Shown piece by piece: positions 1 to 8,061 of a stretch of DNA of 64,000 bases. The notes under the pieces were generated by a model that worked only from the letters and a program-made list of their open reading frames with translations, ran no database searches and was not told the DNA's origin. A program made the translations under genes and the position numbers. How positions within the stretch are numbered: the first letter of the stretch is position 1; every line of letters begins with the position of its first letter. Location: positions 213,498 to 277,497 of the forward strand of contig CAKQPR010000001.1 in the NCBI GenBank assembly GCA_934270565.1, given 5' to 3'. Source of the stretch: an uncultured Clostridia bacterium. GTDB taxonomy: Bacteria; Bacillota; Clostridia; Christensenellales; Pumilibacteraceae.

Positions 1-230
1 GTAACGCTCCCCCGCCCCGTCATCTCGAGCGCAGTCGAGACCAAGGCGGGAGCGAACACGGGCGCGGCGAAACGGTATTAAAAAGGCTTCCCCTTGGGGA
101 CCTCCGCCGTAGGCGGTGATGAGGGGTTGTATTTTACATTGCGTTCGTTATAACCCGACCCCTCATCCGTCTTGCCTGCGCTTTCGCTTCGGCAATCCAC
201 CTTCCCCCAAGGGGGAAGGCTTTAAATCGG
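1..230. repeat. Intergenic repeat island (R4 fragment, R1 copy)
   Basis: Positions 1-60 hold an R4 copy in reverse orientation, with a CATCTCGAGCGCAGTCGAGA core. Positions 86-225 hold an R1 copy, an imperfect long inverted repeat whose left arm reads AGGCTTCCCCTTGGGGA and whose right arm reads CTTCCCCCAAGGGGGAAGGC. Its two halves carry ATGAGGGG and CCCCTCAT. I see no coding potential. Confidence 0.8.
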
Positions 231-260
231 TACAACTTATAATCTGATATAATCGCCCGC

Positions 261-293
261 AAAAAAAACAACCGCCTCTATACGAAGCGGTCG
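261..293 (-). terminator. Rho-independent terminator of the antiporter gene
   Basis: On the minus strand an ACCGC..GCGGT stem-loop (CGACCGCTTC / GAGGCGGTTG, with one mismatch) is followed by eight T. It lies 44 nt after the antiporter stop codon. Confidence 0.8.
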
Positions 294-336
294 CATTTTG
301 CAAGACTTTATACCGAATACATTGGACGCCCGAAAA

Positions 337-1686
337 TCATTCAGTAACGGGCTCGAGCGAACCGACGGTCTGTTCGTCGGCGGGATCGACTGCCTCTTCC
401 CGTTCGTCCACGACCTTATCTTCCTTCTCGCCGCCGCCACCCGAATTCGTCATAAGCGAACCGTCGTCGCCCTTGAACGCGATTTTGAGCAGTATGGGCG
501 CGAGCAACGACGAAATAACCACAAGCATAATGACGGGTACTACGGGGCTTGAAATGGGCGTTCCTGCGAAAAGCCCGCCTTCGATACCCTTCTTGCACAC
601 GACGAGCGCGACTTCGCCTCGGGCGATCATACCCACGCCGGTCTGTATCGATTCGCGGTTTGTGAACCGGCATGCTTTGGCAACGAGCCCGCAACCTATG
701 ATCTTGCCGAGAATACCCACGAGCACGAACAGCAGTCCGAACAACAGAAGCTCTGGCGTGAACCCCGCGAAACTCGTATTTATACCGATATTCGCGAAGA
801 ACACGGGCGCAAAAAACATATACGAATTGATGTCCACGCGGCGATCGATATATTGCGATTCTTTGACGGTGGACAGAATAATTCCCGCGACGTAAGCGCC
901 GGTAATGTCCGCGATTCCGAAAATTTTCTCGGCGCAGAACGCGTAAACGAAGCACACGACGACGCCGAAAATCGGAATACGGCGGTTGTGCGGGTGGCGC
1001 TTCGAGTACCATTTAAGCAGATAATGCACCCCTACCCCGACCGCGGCGGCTGCGACGAAGAACAGCACGGTCATAAGAATGGTTTTCAGCGGGTTTGCCT
1101 CGGGGTTTTTGAAACCGATCGCGATCGACAGAACGACGATACCGATAACGTCGTCGATGATCGCCGCGGAAAGAATGGTCGTGCCCACCTTGCCGCGAAG
1201 TTTGCCCATTTCTTTAAGCGTTTCCACGGTAATTCCGACGCTCGTCGCGCACAGAATAACGCCGATAAACACCGCGTCGAGAATAAGCATATGATCCGCC
1301 GCAAGCGCCGAAAACCCGCCGAGGAACGGCACCGCGAGAAGCGTGCCGCCGATAAGCGGAACAAGCACGCCGCCGAACGCCACGAGCGTAGCCACAAGCC
1401 CGCTTCGTTTCAGTTCTTTAACGTCCGTTTCGAGCCCCGCCGAGAAAAGAATAAGCACAACGCCGATTTCGGCGAACGCGTTAAGGAAGTTTTTTTCGGC
1501 GCCTTCAGGGTTTATGGGCGACCACCAGCCGAAACTGCCCCAGATAGCAGGACCGATCAGAAGCCCCGCAATAACCATACCGACAACCTGAGGAAGCCCG
1601 AGCTTGCGCATAACGAGCCCCATAATTTTAGTCGAAAACAGAATAATCGCAAGATCGAGCAACACTCTCGGTATATCGATAGTCAT
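337..1686 (-). CDS. Cation:proton antiporter (CPA2/Kef-NapA type)
   Basis: A 449-aa integral membrane protein that likely exchanges Na+ or K+ for protons in pH and salt homeostasis. About 12 hydrophobic segments fill residues 5-415. The family motif FSAGLETD lies near residue 81, a conserved membrane Asp-Asp pair (AAIIDDVIG) at 178-179, and RGEVALVV in the C-terminal half. The DD pair is the ion-binding signature of electrogenic NapA-like exchangers. The tail (about residues 415-449) is acidic and soluble, with no TrkA-N/RCK domain, so ligand gating by NAD(H) is not expected. I chose the ATG at 1686 because GGAGGTACTT precedes it directly; an in-frame start 21 nt upstream lacks such a site. 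The gene stands alone, with its own promoter and terminator. Ion specificity cannot be read from the sequence. Confidence 0.9.
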   Translation of the reverse strand: MTIDIPRVLLDLAIILFSTKIMGLVMRKLGLPQVVGMVIAGLLIGPAIWGSFGWWSPINPEGAEKNFLNAFAEIGVVLILFSAGLETDVKELKRSGLVATLVAFGGVLVPLIGGTLLAVPFLGGFSALAADHMLILDAVFIGVILCATSVGITVETLKEMGKLRGKVGTTILSAAIIDDVIGIVVLSIAIGFKNPEANPLKTILMTVLFFVAAAAVGVGVHYLLKWYSKRHPHNRRIPIFGVVVCFVYAFCAEKIFGIADITGAYVAGIILSTVKESQYIDRRVDINSYMFFAPVFFANIGINTSFAGFTPELLLFGLLFVLVGILGKIIGCGLVAKACRFTNRESIQTGVGMIARGEVALVVCKKGIEGGLFAGTPISSPVVPVIMLVVISSLLAPILLKIAFKGDDGSLMTNSGGGGEKEDKVVDEREEAVDPADEQTVGSLEPVTE

Positions 1687-1957
1687 AAGTACCTCCGTCC
1701 CGAACAAATTCGGGTTGTCACAAAACCGCTTCCGTAAGCCGAAATCTTCTTCCGCGCGCCGAAAACCGACCTAACAAGCCGTTCGGTTTCACGTCCTGCA
1801 CCGCTAAGTACGGTTCGAAGCGCTCTTTTCATCGTTTTTCGCCGCGGCGCTCCCGAAATCGACTTATAAAGCCGTTCGTTTTCGTCCGACGTCGCTTTTC
1901 CGAGCGAAGTTTTTTCGGTTTGATTTTCCGAGCGGAAAAAACTCCGCACGGCTACAC

Positions 1958-1986
1958 ATTATATAACTATTTTATGAGTTTGTCAA
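1958..1986 (-). promoter_or_regulatory. Sigma-A promoter of the antiporter gene
   Basis: The minus strand shows TTGACA (1981-1986), a 17-bp spacer and TATAAT (1958-1963). The start codon is about 265 nt downstream of the expected transcription start, so the mRNA has a long leader. I recognise no known riboswitch in it. Confidence 0.85.
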
Positions 1987-2037
1987 CGGTTTTGCGATTG
2001 TCTCGCCGCAATGTCGAAAATAAATGCGTCGGTGCGG

Positions 2038-2075
2038 CCAGACATAATAAGGCTTCCCCTTGGGAGAAGGCTTTA
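2038..2075. repeat. Truncated R1 fragment
   Basis: The segment AGGCTTCCCCTTGGGAGAAG plus GGCTTTAAAATG is the collapsed pair of R1 end sequences with the interior missing. Confidence 0.6.
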
Positions 2076-2115
2076 AAATGTCGTGTCGAGCGCACCCGAC
2101 GGCGAGCCGCCATGG

Positions 2116-2284
2116 GCAAGTCGGCGATGACAGGAAGCTCCTGCGGGCAAGTCGGCGATGGCAGGAAGCTCCTGCAGGCAAGTCGGCGATGGCAGGAAGC
2201 TCCTGCAGGCAAGTCGGCGATGGCAGGAAGCTCCTGCAGGCAAGTCGGCGATGGCAGGAAACTCCTGCAGGCAAGTCGGCGATG
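2116..2284. repeat. 31-bp tandem repeat, about 5.5 copies
   Basis: Units begin with GCAAGTCGGCGATGGCAGG at 2116, 2147, 2178, 2209 and 2240, with a partial unit at 2271. Copies 2-4 are identical, and copies 1 and 5 differ by one or two bases. There are no spacers. Each unit holds an imperfect palindrome (CAGGAAGCTCCTG). Related single copies occur near 15740, 46205 and 58195, so this is a local amplification of a dispersed sequence. Confidence 0.95.
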
Positions 2285-2299
2285 TCCGTACTTACTTTC

Positions 2300-2745
2300 G
2301 GTAGGACAGGTAGGGGCGGACGCCCTCGTCCGCCCGCCATCAAAGCGTAACGCTCTCTCGCTTCGTCATCTCGAGCGTAGTCGAGAGATCTCGCGGGAGC
2401 GAATTCGATAGCAAGTGAACGGTACGCTTCAAATACCCATCCGAAGCGTTACGTTATGCGGCGGTCCGAGGGCGAACCGCCCTACCGTCGGCAAAGCCGA
2501 CATATAAGGTCGAAAATGCAGTAACAGGAGCTTACTCGGCGGACTTCCGTAGGGGATTTCTCCACTCCGCTCGCGACTTACGCCGTTCGCTTCGGTCAAA
2601 ATGACATTAAATACAAACATTTTCATTTGCGGGCGGACGAGGGCGTCCGCCCCTACAAATCGGTCGAAATAACATTAAAAACCAACCATACACGTTGTCA
2701 TTTCGAGCGAAGGCGTAGCCGCAGTCGAGAAATCCCCTGCATCAG
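2300..2745. repeat. Intergenic repeat island (R3, R4, R2 copies)
   Basis: Successive pieces are R3 (about 2310-2337), reverse R4 (2350-2425), reverse R2 (2455-2605), R3 (2630-2658) and an R2 start (2695-2735). The remaining bases up to 2820 show no gene that I can support. Confidence 0.8.
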
Positions 2746-2876
2746 AAACGAAAGCGCTCGTACACGTCTACCCCCGCTCCCTCGAAAAAACGGAAAAAAC
2801 AGGAAGCGACGAAAGCGAATATAATTTTCCGCACGGTCGATACTAAGATTGCAAGGCGAAAGCGCGCCTCCGAGTG

Positions 2877-2904
2877 AGACTTTGCGAGTAACTTTGCAAA
2901 GTCT
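2877..2904 (+). promoter_or_regulatory. Hairpin abutting the RBS of the 28-aa peptide gene
   Basis: AGACTTTGC (2877-2885) and GCAAAGTCT (2896-2904) form a perfect 9-bp stem with a 10-nt loop. It ends four bases before the AGGGGGTG ribosome-binding site. A smaller AGGCG/CGCCT hairpin lies at 2854-2869. This could be an mRNA-stabilising or translation-control structure (inference). A TATAAT at 2820-2825 may be the -10 box, but no good -35 is visible. Confidence 0.55.
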
Positions 2905-2921
2905 ATAAGGGGGTGCGAAAA

Positions 2922-3008
2922 ATGGCAACTACTACCAAGAATTGCAACAAGTCGAGTTCCAAGAAGAATTCGGCGAAAGCGACCAAAGCCGTGAAGAATT
3001 GCAAATAA
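2922..3008 (+). CDS. Very small basic peptide (28 aa), Lys/Asn/Ser-rich
   Basis: The ORF ATG..TAA encodes MATTTKNCNK..AVKNCK: 28 residues with 8 Lys, 4 Asn, 4 Ser and Cys at positions 8 and 27. I call it a gene because a strong AGGGGGTG site sits 5-7 nt before the ATG, a hairpin leader precedes it, and a clear intrinsic terminator follows 13 nt after the stop. The two near-terminal Cys in matching K-N-C-N/K contexts hint at a repeated motif or a metal or disulfide link. I recognise no family. It is basic and could bind nucleic acid, but that is a guess. Confidence 0.65.
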   Translation: MATTTKNCNKSSSKKNSAKATKAVKNCK

Positions 3009-3021
3009 TCACCCCACGGAG

Positions 3022-3056
3022 AAAAGACGGAAACCTTTGCGGTTGCCGTCTTTTTT
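3022..3056 (+). terminator. Intrinsic terminator after the 28-aa peptide gene
   Basis: AAAAGACGG and CCGTCTTTTTT pair across a short loop, ending in a T6 tract. It may also serve tex from the other side, where the T tract is shorter. Confidence 0.8.
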
Positions 3057-3079
3057 AATCGTGCGGGTTGCCGCTTCGA

Positions 3080-5461
3080 TCAGTGTTTATTGAATTTGTT
3101 CTGAAGCGCGGCGAGCATATCGTCGAGGCTGCGTTCCTTTCTCGGAGCGAAATCCTTGCCGTTTCTGCGGTCGTTGTTGCCCTTGAAGTTGCGGTTGTCG
3201 CGGTCGGGATTTTTGCCGTTCCGATCGAACTTTTTACCGTTATTTCCGCCGTTGCCGCCTCTGCGCTCGTCCTTCCGCTCTGACTTTTCGGGAAGCTGCG
3301 ACTTGAAACCGCTCGCCTGTTTGATGGACAGATTGATGCGTTTTTTATCCAGATCGACGCCGATAACCTTGACTTTAACCGTCTCACCGACGCTCAGCGC
3401 CTCGCTCGGGTGCTTGATAAAGCGGTCGGAAATTTCGGAAATATGCACGAGGCCGTCATGATGAACGCCGATATCGACGAACGCGCCGAAATCGATAACG
3501 TTACGCACGGTGCCGGTGAGCTCCATACCCTCTTTAAGGTCTTTAAGGTCCATAAGGTCGGCGCGGAGCACGGGAGCGGGAAGCGTATCGCGGATATCGC
3601 GCCCCGGTTTGGAAATTTCGGTAACTATATCGCGGAGCGTTGGCTCGCCGATTTCGAGTTCTGCGGCGACTGCGGCATAACCGTCCGCTTTGATTTTAGC
3701 GTCGAGTTCGCCGATTCTGCCCGCTTTCACGTCCTCGTCGGTGAAACCGTAACGCGCCAGAAGTTTTTCGGCGGCGGCGTAGCTTTCGGGGTGAACGCCG
3801 GTATTGTCGAGCACGTTCTCGCCGTCCTGAATACGCAGGAAGCCCGCGCACTGCTCGTAAGCTTTCGGACCGAGCTTGCTTACTTTCAGAAGCTCTTCGC
3901 GGCTGCCGAAAGGCTTTTCCTCGCGGTACTTGACGACGTTTTTCGCGATCGTGCCGTTAAGACCGGAAACGTAAGAAAGCAGGCTGTAAGAAGCGGTATT
4001 AAGGTCAACGCCCACGCTGTTTACGCAGTCCTCGACCACGCCTTCGAGCACTTCGGTAAGCCGTTTTTGCGGCATATCGTGCTGATACTGCCCCACGCCT
4101 ATGGACTTGACGTCGATCTTGATAAGTTCGGCGAGCGGATCCATAAGACGGCGCGCGATCGAAACGGCGCTGCGGACGGTGACGTCGTAATCGGGGAATT
4201 CCTCCGTGCCGAGCTTGGAAGCCGAGTACACCGAAGCGCCCGCCTCGTTGACTACCATATACTGAAGCGGCGTCGGGCAAGCTTTGATAAGGTCGGCTAC
4301 GAAAATTTCGGATTCTTTGGAAGCGGTGCCGTTTCCGATCGAAACGACGTCCACTTTGTATTTCGCGATAAGTTTGAGCAGTTTTTCCTTCGCCTCTTCG
4401 GTTTTGTTCTGCGGGGGCGTGGGGAAAACCACGGTATGATCGAGAACGTTTCCGTTCGCGTCGATGATCGCGATTTTGCAACCGGTGCGGTACGCGGGGT
4501 CGAGACCCATAATCACCTTGCCTTTAAGCGGCGGCTGCATCAGAAGCGGTTTGAGGTTGACTTCGAACATCTTGATAGCCTGTTCGTTCGCGCGGTCGGT
4601 GAGCTCGTTTCTCACTTCGCGTTCGATCGACGGGAAAATAAGACGATCGTAGCTGTCCTCGATCGCCGCCGTCATAACGGCGTTGAACGCGCTGTCGCGC
4701 AGGAATTTTTCCTTGATTTTAGCAAGCGCAAGCTCGGGTTCGATAACGACCGAAACTTTCAGGCACTCTTCTTTTTCGCCGCGGTTAAGCGCGAGGATAC
4801 GGTGCGACGGAAGCGTGGAAAGCTTTTCCGAAAAGTCCTTGTATGTGTCGTAAACGAGCATTTTTTCGGCGTCTTCCTGTTTCTCGTTCGCCTTGCTCTC
4901 GATTTTGCCTTCGGCGAAAAGCAGTTCGCGGAGCGTTTTGCGGATTTCGCTGTCGTCGGAAATGCGCTCGGCGATGATGTCCGAAGCGCCCGCGATCGCG
5001 TCGCGCGCCGTAGGAACGTCGTCCGAAACGTATTTTTCGGCTTCGGCGGCAAGGTCGAAAGTTTCCTTTTCCTGCGCGAAGATAATATCGGCGAGCGGTT
5101 CGAGCCCGCGTTCGATCGCGACGGAAGCGCGCGTCTTTTTCTTCTGTTTATACGGACGGTAAACGTCCTCGACTTCGGTAAGCGTTTTTGCGTTGTCGAG
5201 CGCGACGGCGAGTTCGTCCGTCCATTTGCCCTGACCTTCGATCGCCGCCTTTACTTCGTCCTTGCGGGTCGTGAGGTTTTTAAGATAGGTAAGCCGATCG
5301 GAAAAATCGCGAAGAAGCTCGTCCGAGCAACCGCCGTGCATTTCCTTGCGGTAACGCGCGATAAACGGGATCGTGTTTCCCTCTTCGATCAGATCGACAA
5401 TCGCCGACGCGTACTGCGGGCGAAGCGAAAACTCTTGCGAAAGCTGTGCTTTGATGTCCAT
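3080..5461 (-). CDS. tex: Tex-family RNA-binding transcription accessory protein
   Basis: A 793-aa cytoplasmic nucleic-acid-binding protein. The order of parts is the Tex family order: helical N-terminal region (1-310), YqgF/RNase H-like domain opening with MGLDPAYRTGCK near 320, helix-hairpin-helix region with SVGVDLNTAS near 500, and an S1 domain (about 645-715) with GTVRNVIDFGAFVDIG and GLVHISEIS. The last 75 residues are an added Arg/Gly/Asn/Lys-rich tail ending in a short helix (SLDDMLAALQNKF), longer than in typical Tex and likely a flexible RNA-binding arm. The start at 5461 (MDIKAQLSQEF) matches the family N-terminus and has AAGGA 8 nt upstream; an extended reading frame upstream is ignored. 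The gene is monocistronic, with its own promoter. Confidence 0.95.
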   Translation of the reverse strand: MDIKAQLSQEFSLRPQYASAIVDLIEEGNTIPFIARYRKEMHGGCSDELLRDFSDRLTYLKNLTTRKDEVKAAIEGQGKWTDELAVALDNAKTLTEVEDVYRPYKQKKKTRASVAIERGLEPLADIIFAQEKETFDLAAEAEKYVSDDVPTARDAIAGASDIIAERISDDSEIRKTLRELLFAEGKIESKANEKQEDAEKMLVYDTYKDFSEKLSTLPSHRILALNRGEKEECLKVSVVIEPELALAKIKEKFLRDSAFNAVMTAAIEDSYDRLIFPSIEREVRNELTDRANEQAIKMFEVNLKPLLMQPPLKGKVIMGLDPAYRTGCKIAIIDANGNVLDHTVVFPTPPQNKTEEAKEKLLKLIAKYKVDVVSIGNGTASKESEIFVADLIKACPTPLQYMVVNEAGASVYSASKLGTEEFPDYDVTVRSAVSIARRLMDPLAELIKIDVKSIGVGQYQHDMPQKRLTEVLEGVVEDCVNSVGVDLNTASYSLLSYVSGLNGTIAKNVVKYREEKPFGSREELLKVSKLGPKAYEQCAGFLRIQDGENVLDNTGVHPESYAAAEKLLARYGFTDEDVKAGRIGELDAKIKADGYAAVAAELEIGEPTLRDIVTEISKPGRDIRDTLPAPVLRADLMDLKDLKEGMELTGTVRNVIDFGAFVDIGVHHDGLVHISEISDRFIKHPSEALSVGETVKVKVIGVDLDKKRINLSIKQASGFKSQLPEKSERKDERRGGNGGNNGKKFDRNGKNPDRDNRNFKGNNDRRNGKDFAPRKERSLDDMLAALQNKFNKH

Positions 5462-5508
5462 TTGTAATTTCCTTGGAGTAAATTTTCGCGCCGCGGCGCG
5501 ACTAATAT

Positions 5509-5537
5509 ATTGTACCCTATTTTGAAAAATAAAGCAA
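5509..5537 (-). promoter_or_regulatory. Probable sigma-A promoter of tex
   Basis: The minus strand has TTGCTT (5532-5537), 17 bp and TACAAT (5509-5514), about 40 nt before the tex start codon. Confidence 0.65.
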
Positions 5538-5556
5538 TCGTTTTTTACAAACTTTC

Positions 5557-5586
5557 GTAATATTGCCTCGGGCTCCCGCATACCGT
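5557..5586 (+). promoter_or_regulatory. Possible sigma-E-like promoter of yabPQ
   Basis: GTAATATT (5557-5564), a 14-bp spacer and CATACCGT (5579-5586) resemble the mother-cell sigma-E consensus (ATATT, 14-15 bp, CATACAnT). It lies 110 bp before yabP. The match is imperfect and rests partly on what the genes are. Confidence 0.3.
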
Positions 5587-5696
5587 TATAAAGAGGCGGC
5601 AACCGCAAGCGACCGATTTTCGCCACCGGATTTCATACCGACGCCGTTCGCAACCCGATCGCAACCGACGTATATCGTTATAAAGAGGTATCGACT

Positions 5697-5966
5697 ATGG
5701 ACAATCAACCTTCCGTTTCAAAAAATCACGCCATAACCATCGACAACCGTTCGCGCGCTCAGGCGACGGGCATCGAAGAGGTTTTAAGCTACGGCACGGA
5801 CGAACTCTGCCTTCTTTCCTCGCTCGGAACGATCACTGTGCGCGGCAAAGACCTCAAAATAGCAAAATTCAACACCGCCGACGGTACGATTTCATTTACC
5901 GGCTCGGTCGATTCGATAACCTACGACAAGAAAAAAGAACCGATCTTGAAACGCATTTTCAAATGA
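5697..5966 (+). CDS. yabP: YabP/YqfC-family spore assembly protein
   Basis: An 89-aa protein with the YabP-type beta-rich pattern: HAITIDNRSRAQATGIEEV, then SYGTDELCLLSSLGTITVRG, then KDLKIAKFNTADGTISFTG. In Bacillus, YabP acts in the mother cell and is needed for spore coat/cortex formation. AAAGAGG precedes the ATG. The stop codon overlaps the yabQ start (ATGA), as expected for the conserved yabP-yabQ pair. No divIC or S1-domain gene follows, so the usual larger yab cluster is broken up here. Confidence 0.85.
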   Translation: MDNQPSVSKNHAITIDNRSRAQATGIEEVLSYGTDELCLLSSLGTITVRGKDLKIAKFNTADGTISFTGSVDSITYDKKKEPILKRIFK

Positions 5967-6238
5967 GCGACCTTATAATTTATCCGCTTCTTTTCGTTTT
6001 CGGCGCGATCGCTTCGGGACTGATGATCTTATCCGCGTTTATCGGCAAAAAAACGGGATACGCAACCTCGATCGTCATCGATTTCGGCGCGGGAACACTC
6101 GGCTTTTCGTTGCTGCCCGTCACCGTCCTCGTCTTTCGCGACGGCGTTTTCACCGTATACGTTTTTCTGTTCTATTTTGCGGGGTTTGCGATCGTTTCCG
6201 CACTCGTCCGCATAATCTGCGGCACTAAAAAAGAATAA
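5963..6238 (+). CDS. yabQ: YabQ-like spore cortex membrane protein
   Basis: A 91-aa protein with about three hydrophobic segments (5-27, 37-56, 62-84) and short basic loops. It is shorter than Bacillus YabQ. The assignment comes from the membrane topology and from the 4-bp overlap with yabP; the sequence alone is too hydrophobic to be decisive. YabQ is required for spore cortex formation in Bacillus. A terminator follows directly, so the operon has two genes. Confidence 0.7.
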   Translation: MSDLIIYPLLFVFGAIASGLMILSAFIGKKTGYATSIVIDFGAGTLGFSLLPVTVLVFRDGVFTVYVFLFYFAGFAIVSALVRIICGTKKE

Positions 6239-6246
6239 CCGCAAGT

Positions 6247-6279
6247 AAAAACGAACGGCAAATTACAGCCGCTCGTTTT
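6247..6279 (+). terminator. Intrinsic terminator after yabQ
   Basis: AAAACGA-A-CGGC and GCCG-C-TCGTTTT form a stem with one internal mismatch, ending in T4. Confidence 0.7.
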
Positions 6280-6339
6280 GTCCGTTAAAATCGACTTCGC
6301 GTTTTGCTTTATTTTCGGGCAATTCGTTTGACGTAAAAT

Positions 6340-7485
6340 TCACTCCGCGTCGAAGTAAAACTTTTCGCCGTTCTCAAACTCGTACTCGAACTTTTTGCCG
6401 TCGGCTCCCGACACTTCGCGGATAACGAAACTGCCCGTTTTGTCGCCGGTTACGTATTTTACCTTTACTTCGTTGCCCGTTTCGCGCTCGACTTCGTACT
6501 TTCCGATCGTCTCGCCGCGACGGAATTCGATCTCGTACGCGATCTCTTCTTTACCGTTTTTATGCTCGCGTTCGAACTCGACTGCGGTTTGCTCGACAAG
6601 AACTCCGCCGCGATAAATCGAATATACGTATTCCGTTTCCGTCTCGCCCTCTTCAACGCTGTTTTCGCGTTCCATCTCGACGTACGTGGTTTTGTCGGTT
6701 GCGTCGGCGTACGCGCGGATTCTGAGCTCGCTCTCGCGCTCGTCGTCTTCGGTTTCTTCGCTCCGCTTTCCCTCGACCGCGTACTCTTTTCCGTCGATCG
6801 TTATTACTCCCGTAAGCGAGTACTCTTTCTCGATCTCTCCGTCGTCCTCTTCCGTCTTTACTTCCGTTTCGTCGTAATACATTACGTAAACGACTTTTCG
6901 TCCGTCCATTCCGATCCCTTCGATCGTCATCTTTTTACCGTACGGATAGTTTTCGTCGTCGTTATCCCCGACGGTGGTTTTTACGACGTCGTCACCTCCG
7001 AATCCGTCAAGCGCGCGGAAGTACTCGTTGAATTTTTCGGTCGCGGCTTTCCTCTCGTCCGTTTCGCCGCCCGCGTCGGCAGTAACGGTAATCGTTTCGT
7101 GTCCGAGCTCGGCAAACGTACTCATTGCCGCAGCCGATACTCCCGTTCCGAGCAGCTTTACCGAAGACACCGCGCCTATTCCGTACGCGTCCTGCACGGA
7201 TAAGCGAACCGAATTTCCTCCCGTACCCCCCGGCGTAACGCCGCGACCCGAAACGATCGCCGTAACGACCATAGCGACCACAGCCGCAGCAGCCGCTATC
7301 GACGCGATAAGACCGCGCCGCCGTACAAGGCTCCGACCGTCGCGCCGTCTCTTTTCGGTTACCGCCCGATCGGTCACGGCGCATTGCGCGCCGATATCCG
7401 CTTTCGCCTTTATTTTTTCGATCGGATCGGGCGTGAACTCGTCCGCTTCCGCTCTCAGTTTTTTTATCATATCGGATCGTTTCAA
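6340..7485 (-). CDS. Membrane-anchored anti-sigma-like protein
   Basis: A 381-aa protein. Residues 1-55 are basic/acidic and cytoplasmic; one membrane helix (about 59-81, IASIAAAAAVVAMVVTAIV) follows, then a long, very acidic outer domain rich in Glu, Thr and Val. It begins 1 bp after the sigma-factor stop codon, which is the usual place for a cognate anti-sigma factor. I see no zinc-binding HxxxCxxC motif. The start at 7485 is TTG, with AAGGAGGGG seven nt upstream inside the sigma gene; an ATG at 7470 is the alternative. Residues from about 97 on are almost identical to the lipoprotein encoded at 8062-9015 until the last 60 residues, where they diverge. The anti-sigma role is inferred from context and topology. 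Confidence 0.7.
   Translation of the reverse strand: MKRSDMIKKLRAEADEFTPDPIEKIKAKADIGAQCAVTDRAVTEKRRRDGRSLVRRRGLIASIAAAAAVVAMVVTAIVSGRGVTPGGTGGNSVRLSVQDAYGIGAVSSVKLLGTGVSAAAMSTFAELGHETITVTADAGGETDERKAATEKFNEYFRALDGFGGDDVVKTTVGDNDDENYPYGKKMTIEGIGMDGRKVVYVMYYDETEVKTEEDDGEIEKEYSLTGVITIDGKEYAVEGKRSEETEDDERESELRIRAYADATDKTTYVEMERENSVEEGETETEYVYSIYRGGVLVEQTAVEFEREHKNGKEEIAYEIEFRRGETIGKYEVERETGNEVKVKYVTGDKTGSFVIREVSGADGKKFEYEFENGEKFYFDAE
6427..7203 (-). repeat. 777-bp duplicated segment, copy in the anti-sigma gene
   Basis: It matches 8143-8919 at a constant offset of 1716 bp. By eye there are about seven mismatches, all near the two ends, leaving an internal run of about 640 identical bases. Identity this high, at synonymous sites too, means recent duplication or ongoing gene conversion. 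Confidence 0.95.
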
Positions 7486-7486
7486 T

Positions 7487-8008
7487 TCAAAGCCCCTCCT
7501 TTAACGCGACGCGCATCTTGCCGAGCGCGTTTTTGTATTTCCACGTCACCGTGGACACCGGCATATCCAGCATATCGCCTATTTCGCGGCGTTTGTATCC
7601 GCACACGGACACGAGCATCATCACCGAAAACTCGTCCTCGTCGAGATTCCTCCGCGCAAGATCGATAAGTTCGCCGTACTTATACGGCTCGTCCGATCCG
7701 TGTTCGGGACAATCGGTAAAATCGTCCGTCAGACTCTCCCGGGCGCGTGTTTTCTTCACGTTCAACGCCTCGTTTTTCGCGATTTTTACTATCCACGCCG
7801 CGGGATTCGTGCCGAAAACGTAACTGCGTATATTTTTTATGACGCGCATATAAGTCGTTTGCATTACGTCCTCGGCAAGGTATCCGTCGCGAAGTACGGA
7901 AAGCGCAACGTAATAAACGGATTTCCGTGTCCGATGGTAAATCTCGTCGAACGCGGTCCGGTCTCCGTTTATAAATCTTTTGATGTACCCGTCAAGATGC
8001 ACAGTCAC
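7487..8008 (-). CDS. ECF-type (sigma-70 family) sigma factor
   Basis: A 173-aa protein. A region 2-like segment (about 15-80) contains AEDVMQTTYMRVIKNIRSY and PAAWIVKIAKNEALN; a region 4 helix-turn-helix lies at about 115-165 (RREIGDMLDMPVSTVTWKYKNALGKMR). It directs RNA polymerase to a small regulon, held inactive by the downstream anti-sigma until an outside signal arrives (family knowledge). The start is GTG at 8008, with AAGGAAAGG just upstream. The gene lies 53 nt after the lipoprotein gene and 1 bp before the anti-sigma gene, so the three are probably co-transcribed. I could not identify its own promoter motif. Confidence 0.9.
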   Translation of the reverse strand: MTVHLDGYIKRFINGDRTAFDEIYHRTRKSVYYVALSVLRDGYLAEDVMQTTYMRVIKNIRSYVFGTNPAAWIVKIAKNEALNVKKTRARESLTDDFTDCPEHGSDEPYKYGELIDLARRNLDEDEFSVMMLVSVCGYKRREIGDMLDMPVSTVTWKYKNALGKMRVALKEGL

Positions 8009-8061
8009 GCCTTTCCTTTTTATGATTATTTCCGTTTTTGCGGTTGCCTACCTTATACCGG

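Noticed and set aside
2116..2284. CRISPR-like array
   Set aside because: The repeats are directly adjacent, with no spacers, and no cas gene is nearby.
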